The notes: generated by a model from the letters alone, not told the origin. Positions 40,000 through 49,197 are shown, numbered from the stretch's first letter. The stretch: DNA of 64,000 bases from Thalassobaculum fulvum (GCF_014652915.1 NZ_BMZS01000017.1:1-64000); one strand, 5' to 3'. Numbers and translations: made by a program.

Positions 40000-41148
40000 A
40001 TGGCAGCGGTTTCAGAGCAGACAATCCGAGCGACCCTGTCGGCGGTCGTCGATCCGGGCGGCGCCGGCGGCCTGCCGCAGCTGGCCACGGTTTCGGGGCT
40101 CGTGGTGAAGGACGGCAACATCGGTTTCGCGCTAGAAGTCGACCCGGCGCGCGGCCCGCGGCTCGAAGGCCTGCGCAAGGCCGCCGAGGCCGCCGTGCTG
40201 GCGCTCGACGGCGTCACCTCGGTGACCGCCGTGCTGACCGCCCACCGCGCCGGCGGCGGCCAGGCCGCGCAACCGGCCGCGCCGCAGGGCCACGGTCACG
40301 GACACGCCCATGGCCGCCAGGGCGCCATGCCGGCCCGCCCGGACGTCGCCGGCATCCGCTCGATCGTCGCCGTCGCTTCCGGCAAGGGCGGCGTCGGCAA
40401 GTCGACCGTGGCGACCAACCTGGCGCTGGCGCTGGCCCGCCAGGGACTGCGGGTCGGGCTGCTCGACGCCGACGTCTACGGCCCGTCCCTGCCCCGCATG
40501 ATGGCGATCCGCGGCAAGCCCCAGTCGAAGGACGGCAAGACCCTGATCCCGCTGGTCAACCACGGGGTCAAGTGCATGTCGATCGGCTTCATGGTGGCCG
40601 AGGACACCCCGACGATCTGGCGCGGGCCGATGGTGATGAGCGCGCTCGAGCAGATGCTGCGCGACGTCGAGTGGGGCGAGCTCGACATCCTGGTGGTCGA
40701 CATGCCGCCGGGCACCGGCGACGCCCAGCTGACCATGGCGCAGCGGGTGCCGCTGACCGGCGCGGTAATCGTTTCCACGCCCCAGGACATCGCCCTGCTG
40801 GATGCCCGCAAGGGGCTCAACATGTTCCGCCGGGTCGACGTGCCGGTGCTCGGCATCGTCGAGAACATGAGCTTCTTCCTGTGCCCGCACTGCGGCGAGC
40901 GCAGCGAGGTGTTCGGCCACGGCGGCGCCCGCCAGGAGGCCGAGCGCCTGGGCCTGCCGTTCCTCGGCGAGGTCCCGCTGCACCTGGCGATCCGCGAGGC
41001 CGGCGACGCCGGCACGCCGATCGTCGCCGCCGATCCGGAAAGCCCGCAGGCCCTGGCGTTCGCGGGTGTCGCCGACGCGGTCTGGCAGGACGTCGCCCGG
41101 CGTCTGGGCGATACCAGCCGGCAGCCGCCGAAGATCGTGTTCGAGTAA
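40000..41148 (+). CDS. mrp: Mrp/ApbC-type iron-sulfur cluster carrier ATPase
   Basis: The product has 382 residues from the ATG at 40000 (GGGGATT nine bases upstream); a GTG at 39961 would add 13 residues. An N-terminal MIP18/DUF59 domain (TIRATLSAVVDPGG) is joined by a His/Gly-rich linker (GHGHGHAHG, about residues 98-106) to a ParA-type ATPase. The ATPase has Walker A SGKGGVGKST, LLDADVYGPSLPRM, and the cluster-binding CPHCG motif (ENMSFFLCPHCGER). It delivers 4Fe-4S clusters to target proteins. The linker histidines may bind metal. It converges on folA with four bases between the stops. Confidence 0.93.
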   Translation: MAAVSEQTIRATLSAVVDPGGAGGLPQLATVSGLVVKDGNIGFALEVDPARGPRLEGLRKAAEAAVLALDGVTSVTAVLTAHRAGGGQAAQPAAPQGHGHGHAHGRQGAMPARPDVAGIRSIVAVASGKGGVGKSTVATNLALALARQGLRVGLLDADVYGPSLPRMMAIRGKPQSKDGKTLIPLVNHGVKCMSIGFMVAEDTPTIWRGPMVMSALEQMLRDVEWGELDILVVDMPPGTGDAQLTMAQRVPLTGAVIVSTPQDIALLDARKGLNMFRRVDVPVLGIVENMSFFLCPHCGERSEVFGHGGARQEAERLGLPFLGEVPLHLAIREAGDAGTPIVAADPESPQALAFAGVADAVWQDVARRLGDTSRQPPKIVFE

Positions 41149-41152
41149 CGGG

Positions 41153-41650
41153 TCAGCGCCCGGCGCGGACGTAGTCGACGAAGGCGAACGCCGGTCGACC
41201 GTCCTCGGCCGGGTGCCGTTCGCGCGCCGTCTCCCGCCAGTCGGCCGCGTCGAACGCCGGGAACACGGCATCGCCCTGGGGGTCGGCCTCGACCCAGGTC
41301 AACCGCATCCGGTCGGCCAGCGGCAGGGCCTGGGCGTAGATCTCGCCGCCGCCGGCGACCACGATCTCCTCGGGCTCGCCGCTGCTTGCCAGCGCCAGTG
41401 CGGCTTCCAGCGACGGCGCGGTCTCCACCCCGTCGGCCGACCAGGCCGGGTCGCGGGTCACCACGATGGTCCGGCGCCCCGGCAACGGCCGGCCGATCGA
41501 GTCGAAGGTCTTGCGGCCCATCACCATCGGCTTGCCGAGGGTGACCGCCTTGAAATGCCGCATGTCCGCCGGCAGGCGCCAGGGCAGGTCCCCGGCACTG
41601 CCGATGACACGGTTGCGGGCGACGGCCGCGACGACGACGATGGACGGCAT
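41153..41650 (-). CDS. folA: Dihydrofolate reductase
   Basis: The product has 165 residues. Family marks include the N-terminal IVVVAAVARNRVIGSAGDLPWRLPADMRHFK with the catalytic acidic residue as Asp in LPADM, then VMGRKTFDSIGRPLPGR and VAGGGEIYAQALPLADRM. It reduces dihydrofolate to tetrahydrofolate, completing the thymidylate cycle with ThyA. It is divergent from the TPR-glycosyltransferase gene at 41714 and separated from thyA by about 3 kb holding two TPR genes. Confidence 0.94.
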   Translation of the reverse strand: MPSIVVVAAVARNRVIGSAGDLPWRLPADMRHFKAVTLGKPMVMGRKTFDSIGRPLPGRRTIVVTRDPAWSADGVETAPSLEAALALASSGEPEEIVVAGGGEIYAQALPLADRMRLTWVEADPQGDAVFPAFDAADWRETARERHPAEDGRPAFAFVDYVRAGR

Positions 41651-41713
41651 GAGACACCCCAGCTTGTCGGCAGGCTACCAGGATTGGCATCCCGGCCGGC
41701 GGACGCAAGGCGC

Positions 41714-43219
41714 ATGACCGAGCCGGCCGACGACCCCCGCGCGCTGACCGCGCGGGCCCTGCAGCAGGCCCGCGCCGGCCGCCATCCGGCCGCCCTGGCG
41801 ACGCTCGACCGCGCCGTGGCCGCCGCGCCCGGATCCGTCGAGCCGCGCTACCTGCGCGGCCTGCTCCGACTGGAATCCGGCGACGCTGACGGGGGAATCG
41901 ACGACCTGACCGCCGCCCTTGCGCTGTCGCCGGCGGCGGCGCCGATCGCCGCGGCCCTCGGTTCCGCCCGGCTGCGGGCCGGCGATGCGGCCGGCGCCGA
42001 CCGGGCGCTGCGCCGCGCGCTCCTGCTGCTGCCGGCCCAGCCGGACGCCCTCGCCGGGCTGGCGGGATGCCGGGTCGCCGGCCTGCGTTTCGCGGACGGT
42101 CTACGGGCCGCCGACCGGGCGCTGCTGCTCGCCCCCGGGCACCCCCAGGCGCTCGGCAACCGGGCCGAGGCCCTGCACCATCTGGGGCGCCATGACGAGG
42201 CCCTCGCGAGTCTCGCCGATCTCGCCGCGGCCGGCGGCCCGCAGGTCCGGCTGAACCGGGCCGTCGGCCTGCTGAGCCTGGAGCGTTGGACCGACGGCTG
42301 GCCGGCCTACGAGGCGCGGTTGGACCCGGCGATCCCCGATCACATCCGGCGCCGCCACGGCCTGCCGCGCTGGTCCCCGGCCCCGGCCGGACGGCCGGTG
42401 GCGGTCCTGGCCGAGCAGGGGGTCGGCGAGCAGATCCTGTTCCTGCGGTTCGTCCCGGCGTTGGCCGAGCGCGCCCCGATCGCCGCGGTCGAGCTGGACG
42501 CCAAGCTGCACCCGCTGGTCGCCCGCAGCCTGCCGGCGCTGCCGCTGGTGGCCGCGCGCCGGTTCCGCGACGCCCGCGGGCCGGTCGCCGACGAACGCGC
42601 GGTCGCGGCATCCGGGGCCGACTGTGCGATCGAGATCGCCTCGCTTCCCGCGGCGCTCGGGGATCTCTCGCCGGCCGACGCCGCGGCGGCCCCCTACCTG
42701 GCCGCCGATCCCGACCGCGCCGCGGCGCTGAGGGGCGCACTCGCCGTGCCGGGCCGGCGCCTGGTCGGGGTGTGCTGGCGCAGCAAGAACGCGGCCTTCG
42801 GCGGTTTCAAGAGCACGCGGCTGATCGACTGGGCACCGATCCTCACGGCCGCGGGCGCAACCTTCGTCAACCTGCAATACGGCGACGTGACGGCCGAGAT
42901 CGACGAGGCCGAACGCGCGACCGGCACGCGCGTCCGGACGGCGGATGTCGACCTGTTCGACGACCTGGACGGCGCCGCCGCCCTGGCCGCCGCCATGGAC
43001 CTCGTCATCACCACCGGGTCGACGACCGCGCAGCTGTCCGGGGCCCTCGGGATACCGACCTGGGTCCTGCTCAGCCGCGGCCCCGGGCTGATGTGGTACT
43101 GGGGGCACGGCGACCGGACGCCCTGGTATCCGGCAATGCGGCTGTTCCGCCAGCAGATGCCCGGCGACTGGGGCCAGCCGGTGGCCGAGGCCGCCGCCGC
43201 CCTGGCAGCGACCCCCTAG
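41714..43219 (+). CDS. TPR-glycosyltransferase-like protein
   Basis: The product has 501 residues from the ATG at 41714. The N-terminal ~185 residues form TPR-like helices (ALQQARAGRHPAALATLDRAVAAAPG, ALRRALLLLPAQPDALAGLAG). The marker TDGWPAYEARLDP is followed by PVAVLAEQGVGEQILFLRFVPAL, GVCWRSKNAAFGG and VITTGSTTAQLSGALGIPTWVLL. This fold is shared with the proteins at 1657 and 43216 and resembles GT9-type transferases. Its stop overlaps that of the convergent gene, sharing CTAG. Substrate unknown. Confidence 0.8.
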   Translation: MTEPADDPRALTARALQQARAGRHPAALATLDRAVAAAPGSVEPRYLRGLLRLESGDADGGIDDLTAALALSPAAAPIAAALGSARLRAGDAAGADRALRRALLLLPAQPDALAGLAGCRVAGLRFADGLRAADRALLLAPGHPQALGNRAEALHHLGRHDEALASLADLAAAGGPQVRLNRAVGLLSLERWTDGWPAYEARLDPAIPDHIRRRHGLPRWSPAPAGRPVAVLAEQGVGEQILFLRFVPALAERAPIAAVELDAKLHPLVARSLPALPLVAARRFRDARGPVADERAVAASGADCAIEIASLPAALGDLSPADAAAAPYLAADPDRAAALRGALAVPGRRLVGVCWRSKNAAFGGFKSTRLIDWAPILTAAGATFVNLQYGDVTAEIDEAERATGTRVRTADVDLFDDLDGAAALAAAMDLVITTGSTTAQLSGALGIPTWVLLSRGPGLMWYWGHGDRTPWYPAMRLFRQQMPGDWGQPVAEAAAALAATP

Positions 43220-44790
43220 GAGCCGTCCACGGCGGCTCCCATCCGCTTGATCATGCGGGTCCAGCCGCCGCCGGCATCCTGCCAGTACAGCCTGGTGGTC
43301 GGGTACCACGGTGTCTGGGCCCGGCCGGCTCCCCAGCGGGCGTCGGCGCCGGCATCGAGCATGACCCGGGTGTCGATGCCGGAACCGGCGGCCAGATGCG
43401 CGACCAGGGAGTCGACGGTCACCACCACGTCGCAGGCGGCCGCCCGGGCTGCCAGGTCGTCCACGTCGTTGACGTCCCAGTCCGGCTCGATCTGCATGCG
43501 ACCGTCGGCGGTCGTGCGCTCGTCGTCGGTCATGCCGCGCTGCAGCGACACCAGCACCCGGCCGCTGGCCGACAGGGCGTCCAGCAATGGCCGGAACGGC
43601 ACCGACCGTCGGTCGGCATCGGCATCGGGGTGCCGCCACGCCACCCCGATGACCCGGGCGCCCGCGTCGCCGGTCCAGCGGCTGCGCCAGCGCTCGCGCT
43701 TGCCGTCGTCGACCGTCAGATAGCCGCGCGGCATCGCCGCGTATCCGTTGCGATAGGCCTTGAGCCGATGCGCGAGGCCGCCGATCGCGCTCTGCCAGTT
43801 CAGGAACCGGTCGGTCAGCTCCGTGGCGGGCGGCGTGGTCCGGGCGACCACCTCGGCATCCGGGAACGACCGCTCGAACAGGACCTGCAGGCGCGGATCG
43901 CACTCCAGCACGAGCGGCGTCGGGCTCAGGGCGACGAGCTGCGGCAGCAGCGCGGCGAAGCACACCTCGTCGGACGGCGAGCCCTCGCCCCAGACCAGGA
44001 TCGACGAGTCCGTCAGATCGCTGCCGTCCCAGTTCGGGGCCTCGAAGCTCCGAGGCTTGACGCCAACCCGATGGTCGATCGCATAGGCGTCGAACCGGGA
44101 CTCGTAGGCGGCCCAGCCCTCCTCGTGGCGTCCGACCGCGATCAGCGCGTTGGCCAGCACGGTACGCGCCACCGGGCTGCCGTGCGACATCTCGACGGCG
44201 CGTTCGCTGGCCGCCACCGCTTCTTCGGGTCGGCCCAGACGCAGGCACACCTCGGCCAGGCCGGCGAGGCCGCGCCCCGAGGTCGGCAGCCGGTCGACCG
44301 TCTGGCGGTACGCGTCCTCGGCCTCTTCCAGGCGGTCGAGCGTCATCAGCACATGACCGAGGGCCAGCCAGAGCGCCGGCTTGTCGCTGTGCTGCTTCAG
44401 GGCGCTGCGGAGATCCTCGTAGGCTTCGTCGGCGCGCCTGGCGGCCAACAGTGCCTCGGCGCGCTCGGCCTGGGCCGCCGGCCACAACGGCGAGGTCTCG
44501 GGAATACGGTCGAGGCAGGTCAGCGCCTCGCGCACCGCCCGTGCGCGCCAGGCGATCCGGCCCATCAGGAGCAAAGCCTCCGGCGCCTCCGGCGCCAGCC
44601 GCCAGGCCGCTTCGGCGCGCTCCAGTGCCGCATCCATGCGGCCGAGCTCCAGCAGGACGTCGGCGGCCCGCGCCCGCGCCGTCAGCGGCGCGCCGTCGAC
44701 GGCGGCGTCGTAGGCCTCGACGGCCTTCTGTCTCTCGCCCTCACGGACGAGCCGGTCGCCTTCGGCGAGCGGGTCTTCGCTCTGGGGCAT
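43216..44790 (-). CDS. TPR-glycosyltransferase-like protein, thyA-linked
   Basis: The product has 524 residues from the ATG at 44790. The TPR part (about 1-245) includes EGERQKAVEAYDAAVDG, ALWLALGHVLMTLDRLEEAEDAYRQTV and GLAGLAEVCLRLGRPEEAVAASERAVE. The domain marker EEGWAAYESRFDAYAID is followed by SILVWGEGSPSDEVCFAALLPQL, GVAWRHPDADADRR and VVVTVDSLVAHLAAGSG. The GEGSPSDE segment replaces the usual GEQG.GDE, so the active site may differ from the two relatives. It starts 14 bases after thyA and is probably co-transcribed with it. It converges on the gene at 41714 with a four-base overlap. Confidence 0.8.
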   Translation of the reverse strand: MPQSEDPLAEGDRLVREGERQKAVEAYDAAVDGAPLTARARAADVLLELGRMDAALERAEAAWRLAPEAPEALLLMGRIAWRARAVREALTCLDRIPETSPLWPAAQAERAEALLAARRADEAYEDLRSALKQHSDKPALWLALGHVLMTLDRLEEAEDAYRQTVDRLPTSGRGLAGLAEVCLRLGRPEEAVAASERAVEMSHGSPVARTVLANALIAVGRHEEGWAAYESRFDAYAIDHRVGVKPRSFEAPNWDGSDLTDSSILVWGEGSPSDEVCFAALLPQLVALSPTPLVLECDPRLQVLFERSFPDAEVVARTTPPATELTDRFLNWQSAIGGLAHRLKAYRNGYAAMPRGYLTVDDGKRERWRSRWTGDAGARVIGVAWRHPDADADRRSVPFRPLLDALSASGRVLVSLQRGMTDDERTTADGRMQIEPDWDVNDVDDLAARAAACDVVVTVDSLVAHLAAGSGIDTRVMLDAGADARWGAGRAQTPWYPTTRLYWQDAGGGWTRMIKRMGAAVDGS

Positions 44791-44804
44791 ATTGGAACCG
44801 GGAG

Positions 44805-45599
44805 TCAAACCGCGACCGGCGCCGCGATATGAGGGTGGGCCTGATAACCGTCGATCCGGATGTCTTCGTACCGGAACGCGAACAGATCGTCGACCTCCGG
44901 ATTCAACCATAGACGGGGGAGCGGCAGCGGATCACGTCCGAGCTGCTGGCGCGCCTGCTCGATATGGTTCAGGTAGAGGTGCGCGTCGCCGAAGGTGTGC
45001 ACGAAGTCGCCGACGCCGAGGCCGGTCACGTGCGCGATCATGTGGGTCAGAAGCGCGTAGGACGCGATGTTGAACGGAACGCCCAGGAAGACGTCGGCGC
45101 TGCGCTGGTAGAGCTGGCAGGACAGCCGGCCGTCGGCGACGTGGAATTGGAACAGGCAATGGCACGGCGCCAGCGCCATCGCCTCGAGCTCGCCGACGTT
45201 CCAGGCCGACACGATCAGCCGCCGGGAGTTCGGATTGTTTCGGATCTGCTCGAGCAAGGTCGCGATCTGGTCGACCGTGCCGCCGCCGGGCACCGCCCAG
45301 CTTCGCCACTGCTTGCCGTACACCGGCCCGAGCTCGCCGTCCGGCCCGGCCCACTCGTTCCAGATCCGCACGCCGTTGTCCTGGAGGTAGCGCACGTTGG
45401 TGTCGCCGGCCAGGAACCACAGCAGCTCGTGCACGATCGACTTCAGGTGCAGCTTCTTGGTGGTGACCAGCGGGAAGCCCTCGGACAGGTCGAACCGCAT
45501 CTGGTGCCCGAACACGCTGCGGGTCCCGGTGCCGGTCCGGTCGCCCTTCAACGCGCCCTCGTCCATCACCCGAGCCATCAGGTCGAGATACTGCCGCAT
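44805..45599 (-). CDS. thyA: Thymidylate synthase
   Basis: The product has 264 residues from the ATG at 45599, exactly the usual length. It has the opening [34 protein letters not shown], catalytic Cys146 in [10 protein letters not shown], and [22 protein letters not shown]. It methylates dUMP with methylene-tetrahydrofolate to give dTMP and dihydrofolate, which FolA recycles. It lies beside the ssrA gene and is followed in the same direction by a TPR-glycosyltransferase gene. Confidence 0.96.
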   Translation of the reverse strand: MRQYLDLMARVMDEGALKGDRTGTGTRSVFGHQMRFDLSEGFPLVTTKKLHLKSIVHELLWFLAGDTNVRYLQDNGVRIWNEWAGPDGELGPVYGKQWRSWAVPGGGTVDQIATLLEQIRNNPNSRRLIVSAWNVGELEAMALAPCHCLFQFHVADGRLSCQLYQRSADVFLGVPFNIASYALLTHMIAHVTGLGVGDFVHTFGDAHLYLNHIEQARQQLGRDPLPLPRLWLNPEVDDLFAFRYEDIRIDGYQAHPHIAAPVAV

Positions 45600-45681
45600 G
45601 CCGATCCTCCGTCGCCTGGCCCCATGATAGCCGAGTCGCCCCCGCCGGCGGTCCCCCCTTTCATCCGCCACCCGAACGCCC

Positions 45682-45688
45682 TATATGT
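45682..45688 (+). promoter_or_regulatory. Candidate ssrA promoter -10 element
   Basis: TATATGT lies at the expected distance before the likely 5' end of the acceptor piece of tmRNA (about 45694). No clear -35 hexamer could be chosen. The call rests on position and A+T content. Confidence 0.35.
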
Positions 45689-45901
45689 ACGAGCGTCGGC
45701 GACGGTCGACTATGGCGATAAACGGGCGACGGAATAAGCGTAGCGGACCCGGGGGCAGTACCCGGCGCCTCCACCAAATTCCTCCGGCCGGTCCAGGCGG
45801 ACACGGGCGGGGCTGAAGGGGGCGAAACAGGATCGACGCGCGTGGTAAAGGCCGTCTTTTCGCTCGGTATGGTACCGCCGTTATCGGGCTACTAGATAGT
45901 T

Positions 45902-45943
45902 GCGAACGACAACTATGCTGGGGAGCTCCGCGCCGCTGCCTAA
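45902..45943 (+). other. tmRNA proteolysis-tag reading frame
   Basis: The frame starting at the GCG resume codon reads ANDNYAGELRAAA and ends with TAA. The ANDNYA start and the Ala-rich end match alphaproteobacterial tags: the front half is recognised by SspB and the last three residues by ClpX. Confidence 0.85.
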
Positions 45944-45996
45944 GCGGTAAGGAACCCCGATCAATCCGTTGCGGTTAGCGTCGTAACGTGGGGCTC

Positions 45997-46024
45997 GCGG
46001 GCCGCCTAGCAACAGAAGGCCCGC
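45997..46024 (+). terminator. Hairpin at the 3' end of the ssrA transcript
   Basis: The arms GCGGGCC (45997-46003) and GGCCCGC (46018-46024) flank a 14-base loop and are followed by ACTTCCC. It may be the terminator or part of the 3' precursor of the coding piece. Confidence 0.5.
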
Positions 46025-46118
46025 ACTTCCCCCGCTCCTGCCCGACATCGAAGTTTTGCCTTGAGGCCCGCCGGTCGGTGGTGTTCATTGGCGGGACGTC
46101 CCGAGTGCATGAGAGCCG

Positions 46119-46595
46119 ATGGCGGAAGATCTTTTCCGATACGACCTGATGGTCGAGAACGCCCTGCGCGGCGTCGTCCGTGACGCCCTGCGCCGAGCCG
46201 TGGAACACGGCTTGCCGGGCAATCACCACTTCTATCTGACGTTCAAGACCCGTGCGCCAGGCGTCGAGATCCCGCCCTACCTCATCGAGCGCTATCCCGA
46301 CGAGATGACCATCGTCCTGCAGTACCAGTACTGGAACCTGGAGGTCGAGGATCTGCGGTTCTCGGTGATGTTGAGCTTCAACGACGTGCGCGAGCGCCTG
46401 GTGGTTCCGTTCGAGGCCCTGACCGGCTTCGCCGACCCGTCGGTGCAGTTCGGCCTGCAGTTCCAGGACGGCAGTGCCAGCGATTCCGGCGACCGCGACC
46501 CCGACCCGACCCCGCCGAGCGGCGGCGGCGATGCCCCCGCCGACGGCTCCTCCGGCGAGGTCGTCTCGCTGGACCATTTCCGCAAGAAGAAGTGA
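46119..46595 (+). CDS. sspB: ClpXP adaptor SspB, alphaproteobacterial type
   Basis: The product has 158 residues. The folded domain (1-110) has the alpha-type SspB pattern NHHFYLTFKTRAPGVEIPPYL, YPDEMTIVLQYQYWNLEVEDLRFSVMLSF and VVPFEALTGFADPSVQFGLQF. A Pro/Gly/Asp-rich flexible linker follows, and the last 13 residues (GEVVSLDHFRKKK) fit the ClpX-binding tail. It binds ssrA-tagged proteins and hands them to ClpXP. The gene lies about 95 bases downstream of the tmRNA gene, so both halves of the tag-and-destroy route are adjacent. A GAGAG ribosome site precedes the ATG, and fumarase follows 51 bases later. Confidence 0.9.
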   Translation: MAEDLFRYDLMVENALRGVVRDALRRAVEHGLPGNHHFYLTFKTRAPGVEIPPYLIERYPDEMTIVLQYQYWNLEVEDLRFSVMLSFNDVRERLVVPFEALTGFADPSVQFGLQFQDGSASDSGDRDPDPTPPSGGGDAPADGSSGEVVSLDHFRKKK

Positions 46596-46646
46596 GGCCG
46601 GCCGGGCAGGCCCCGGCTCCGGCAGACCGTACACGAGAGGAACCCG

Positions 46647-48257
46647 ATGGCGGCGTTCGACTTCACCACGATGTTCCCGCTCGGCCCCGACACCACCGAC
46701 TACCGCAAGCTGACCACCGACCACGTGTCGGTGGCGACTCTGGGCGGCCGCGACGTGGTGACGGTCGAGCCGGAAGGCCTGACCCTGCTGGCCGAACAGG
46801 CGTTCCATGACATCTCGCACCTGCTGCGGCCCGGCCACCTGCAGCAGCTGCGCGATATCCTCGACGACCCCGAGGCGTCGCCGAACGACCGGTTCGTCGC
46901 CTACGACCTGCTGAAGAACGCCTCGATCGCCGCCGGCGGCGTGCTGCCGATGTGCCAGGACACCGGCACCGCGATCATCATGGGCAAGAAGGGCCAGAAC
47001 GTCTTCACCGGCTACGACGACGAGGAGGCGCTGTCGCGCGGCGTCTACAACACCTACGTCAACACCAACCTGCGCTACAGCCAGCTGGCGCCGCTCGACA
47101 TGTTCGCGGAGAAGAACACCGCCAACAACCTGCCGGCGCAGATCGAGCTCTATGCCGAGAAGGGCGACGCCTACAAGTTCCTGTTCGTCCAGAAGGGCGG
47201 CGGCTCGGCCAACAAGACCTTCCTGTTCCAGGAGACCAAGGCGGTCCTGAACCCGGACAGCCTGGCCAAGTTCCTTGACACCAAGATCCGCACCCTCGGC
47301 ACCGCCGCCTGCCCGCCCTACCACCTGGCGATCGTGATCGGCGGCACCTCGGCCGAGTTCAACCTCAAGACCGTGAAACTCGCCTCGACCCGCTACCTCG
47401 ACGGCCTGCCGACATCAGGCTCCGAGACCGGCCACGCCTTCCGCGACCTGGAGTGGGAGCAGAAGATCTTGGCAATGACCCGCGACATGGGCATCGGCGC
47501 CCAGTTCGGCGGCAAGTACTTCTGCCACGACGTCCGGGTGATCCGGCTGCCGCGCCACGGCGCCAGCTGCCCGATCGGCATCGGCGTGTCGTGCTCCGCC
47601 GATCGTCAGGCGGTCGCCAAGATCACCCGCGACGGCATCTACCTGGAGCGCCTGGAGGCCGATCCGGCGAAGTTTCTGCCGGACATCGACGAGAGCCAGC
47701 TCACCGCCGACGCGGTCGAGATCGACCTGACCCGGCCGATGGACGAGATCCGCAAGACCCTCTCGCAGTACCCGATCAAGACCCGGGTGTCGCTGACCGG
47801 CCCGATGATCGTGGCGCGCGACATCGCGCACGCCAAGCTGCAGGAGATGATCGACGCCGGCAAGCCGCTGCCGGACTACGTCAAGAACCACCCGATCTAC
47901 TACGCCGGCCCGGCCAAGACCCCGGAAGGCTATGCGTCGGGCTCGTTCGGGCCGACCACGGCCGGCCGCATGGACAGCTACGTCGAGCCGTTCATGGCGG
48001 CCGGCGGCAGCTTCGTGACGCTGGCCAAGGGCAACCGCTCGCCGGTGGTGCGCGAGGCCTGCAAGAAGCACGGCGGCTTCTACCTCGGATCGGTCGGAGG
48101 TGCTGCCGCCAAGCTGGCGCTGAACTCCATCAAGAAGGTCGAGGTCCAGGAGTTCCCGGAGCTCGGCATGGAGGCGGTCTGGCGCATCGAGGTCGAGAAG
48201 TTCCCGGCCTTCATCATCGTCGACGACAAGGGCAACGACTTCTTCTCCGGCCTCTGA
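46647..48257 (+). CDS. Fumarate hydratase class I (4Fe-4S)
   Basis: The product has 536 residues, the normal size for the iron-sulfur class. Cluster cysteines are seen in [12 protein letters not shown] (Cys103) and in the segment [24 protein letters not shown]. The C-terminal beta domain contains [21 protein letters not shown] and [27 protein letters not shown]. It converts fumarate to malate in the citric acid cycle. The ATG is preceded by GAGAGG. The downstream hydrolase gene starts three bases after the stop, so the two are linked. Confidence 0.95.
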   Translation: MAAFDFTTMFPLGPDTTDYRKLTTDHVSVATLGGRDVVTVEPEGLTLLAEQAFHDISHLLRPGHLQQLRDILDDPEASPNDRFVAYDLLKNASIAAGGVLPMCQDTGTAIIMGKKGQNVFTGYDDEEALSRGVYNTYVNTNLRYSQLAPLDMFAEKNTANNLPAQIELYAEKGDAYKFLFVQKGGGSANKTFLFQETKAVLNPDSLAKFLDTKIRTLGTAACPPYHLAIVIGGTSAEFNLKTVKLASTRYLDGLPTSGSETGHAFRDLEWEQKILAMTRDMGIGAQFGGKYFCHDVRVIRLPRHGASCPIGIGVSCSADRQAVAKITRDGIYLERLEADPAKFLPDIDESQLTADAVEIDLTRPMDEIRKTLSQYPIKTRVSLTGPMIVARDIAHAKLQEMIDAGKPLPDYVKNHPIYYAGPAKTPEGYASGSFGPTTAGRMDSYVEPFMAAGGSFVTLAKGNRSPVVREACKKHGGFYLGSVGGAAAKLALNSIKKVEVQEFPELGMEAVWRIEVEKFPAFIIVDDKGNDFFSGL

Positions 48258-48260
48258 CGG

Positions 48261-48887
48261 GTGGCCGACACACCCGAGCTGCTGATCGACGGGCCGGACG
48301 ACGCGCCGGCGACCCTGGTGCTCGCCCATGGCGCCGGCGCGCCGATGGACAGCCCGTTCCTGAACGCCGTGGCGGAACGGCTGTCCCGCCGCGGCCACCG
48401 CGTGGTCCGGTTCGAATTCCCGTACATGACGGGACGCCGGACCGACGGCCGCAAGCGGCCGCCCGACCGGCAGCCGGTCCTCATCGACACCTGGCGCTCG
48501 GTGGTCGCCGCCCTCGGCGGGCCGCAGCGGCTGGTGATCGGCGGCAAGTCGATGGGCGGCCGGATGGCCTCGCTGCTGGCGGCCGAAGACGGCGCCCGCG
48601 GCCTCGTCTGCCTCGGCTACCCGTTTCACCCGCCCGGCAGACCCGAGCGGACCCGCGTCGAGCACCTGGGTGCCCTGGCGGTCCCGACCCTGATCGTCCA
48701 GGGAACCCGGGACCCGTTCGGAACCGTCGACGACGTCGCCGGCTATCGGCTCTCGCCGGCGGTCTCGCTCGCCTGGATCGCCGACGGCGACCACGACCTG
48801 AAGCCGCGCAGGGCCAGCGGGCGCAGCCATGAGGACGCGCTCGACGAGGCGGCGGCCGCCGTCGACGGGTTCCTCGGTTCACTCTGA
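48261..48887 (+). CDS. Small alpha/beta hydrolase (KANL3/Tex30-like)
   Basis: The product has 208 residues starting at a GTG. The alpha/beta fold shows the oxyanion segment LVLAHGAGAPMDSPF, the nucleophile elbow GGKSMGGRMA (Ser at centre), TLIVQGTRDPFG with the acid residue, and WIADGDHDLKPRR with the catalytic His. The family includes hydrolases related to KANL3/Tex30, whose bacterial substrates are not known. It follows fumarase by three bases and is presumably co-expressed. Confidence 0.85.
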   Translation: MADTPELLIDGPDDAPATLVLAHGAGAPMDSPFLNAVAERLSRRGHRVVRFEFPYMTGRRTDGRKRPPDRQPVLIDTWRSVVAALGGPQRLVIGGKSMGGRMASLLAAEDGARGLVCLGYPFHPPGRPERTRVEHLGALAVPTLIVQGTRDPFGTVDDVAGYRLSPAVSLAWIADGDHDLKPRRASGRSHEDALDEAAAAVDGFLGSL

Positions 48888-48900
48888 TCGCGCCGAAGCG

Positions 48901-49197
48901 TCAGCGCCGGAGAATCCTGCTCGCCTCGTCGACGCTCAATCCGGCGGCCTCGAGCTCGCTGGCGGAGACCAGGGGAAATCCGGCGCCGTGACTCGCCAGG
49001 TTCGTCCCGGTCCGCAGCCACCCGTCCTCGCCGAGCACCGGCCCGGCCTCCCGGGTCGTCACCCATCCGACCGCGCCGCCCAGGACGAACGGGCCGGCGA
49101 GCACCGCGACGACGAAGACGAGAAACACCAGGCGGCGCCACATGGCACGCGCGGTCGACTGCCCCCAGTCGGAGTCGTAAATGGCCTGAATGCTCAC
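48901..49197 (-). CDS. Hypothetical single-span membrane protein
   Basis: The product has 98 residues from the GTG at 49197 (GGGGAG seven bases upstream); an ATG at 49143 would give 80. One hydrophobic helix (RRLVFLVFVVAVLAGPFVLGGAVGWV, about residues 20-46) is followed by a short C-terminal domain that ends LSVDEASRILRR, which looks like a small helix-hairpin. I do not recognise the family. It lies between the convergent hydrolase gene and the DUF2336 gene. Confidence 0.55.
   Translation of the reverse strand: MSIQAIYDSDWGQSTARAMWRRLVFLVFVVAVLAGPFVLGGAVGWVTTREAGPVLGEDGWLRTGTNLASHGAGFPLVSASELEAAGLSVDEASRILRR

Larger units (their letters stand above)
45694..46024 (+). ncRNA. ssrA: Two-piece (circularly permuted) tmRNA
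   Basis: The acceptor half comes first. Its TPsiC-like arm CCGGGGGCAGTACCCGG is followed by GCGCCTCCACCA, ending at 45776. The coding half starts at 45818 with GGGGGCGAAACAGGATCGACG. Its first seven bases pair fully with CGCCTCC of the acceptor half (one G-U pair), forming the Ala-type acceptor stem across two RNAs. The 41 bases between are removed in the permuted alphaproteobacterial form. The coding half contains the tag frame at 45902-45943 and ends near a GC hairpin at 45997-46024. tmRNA frees stalled ribosomes and marks the unfinished proteins for ClpXP. The outer limits (45694 and 46024) are estimates. The adaptor gene sspB lies directly downstream. Confidence 0.88.
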
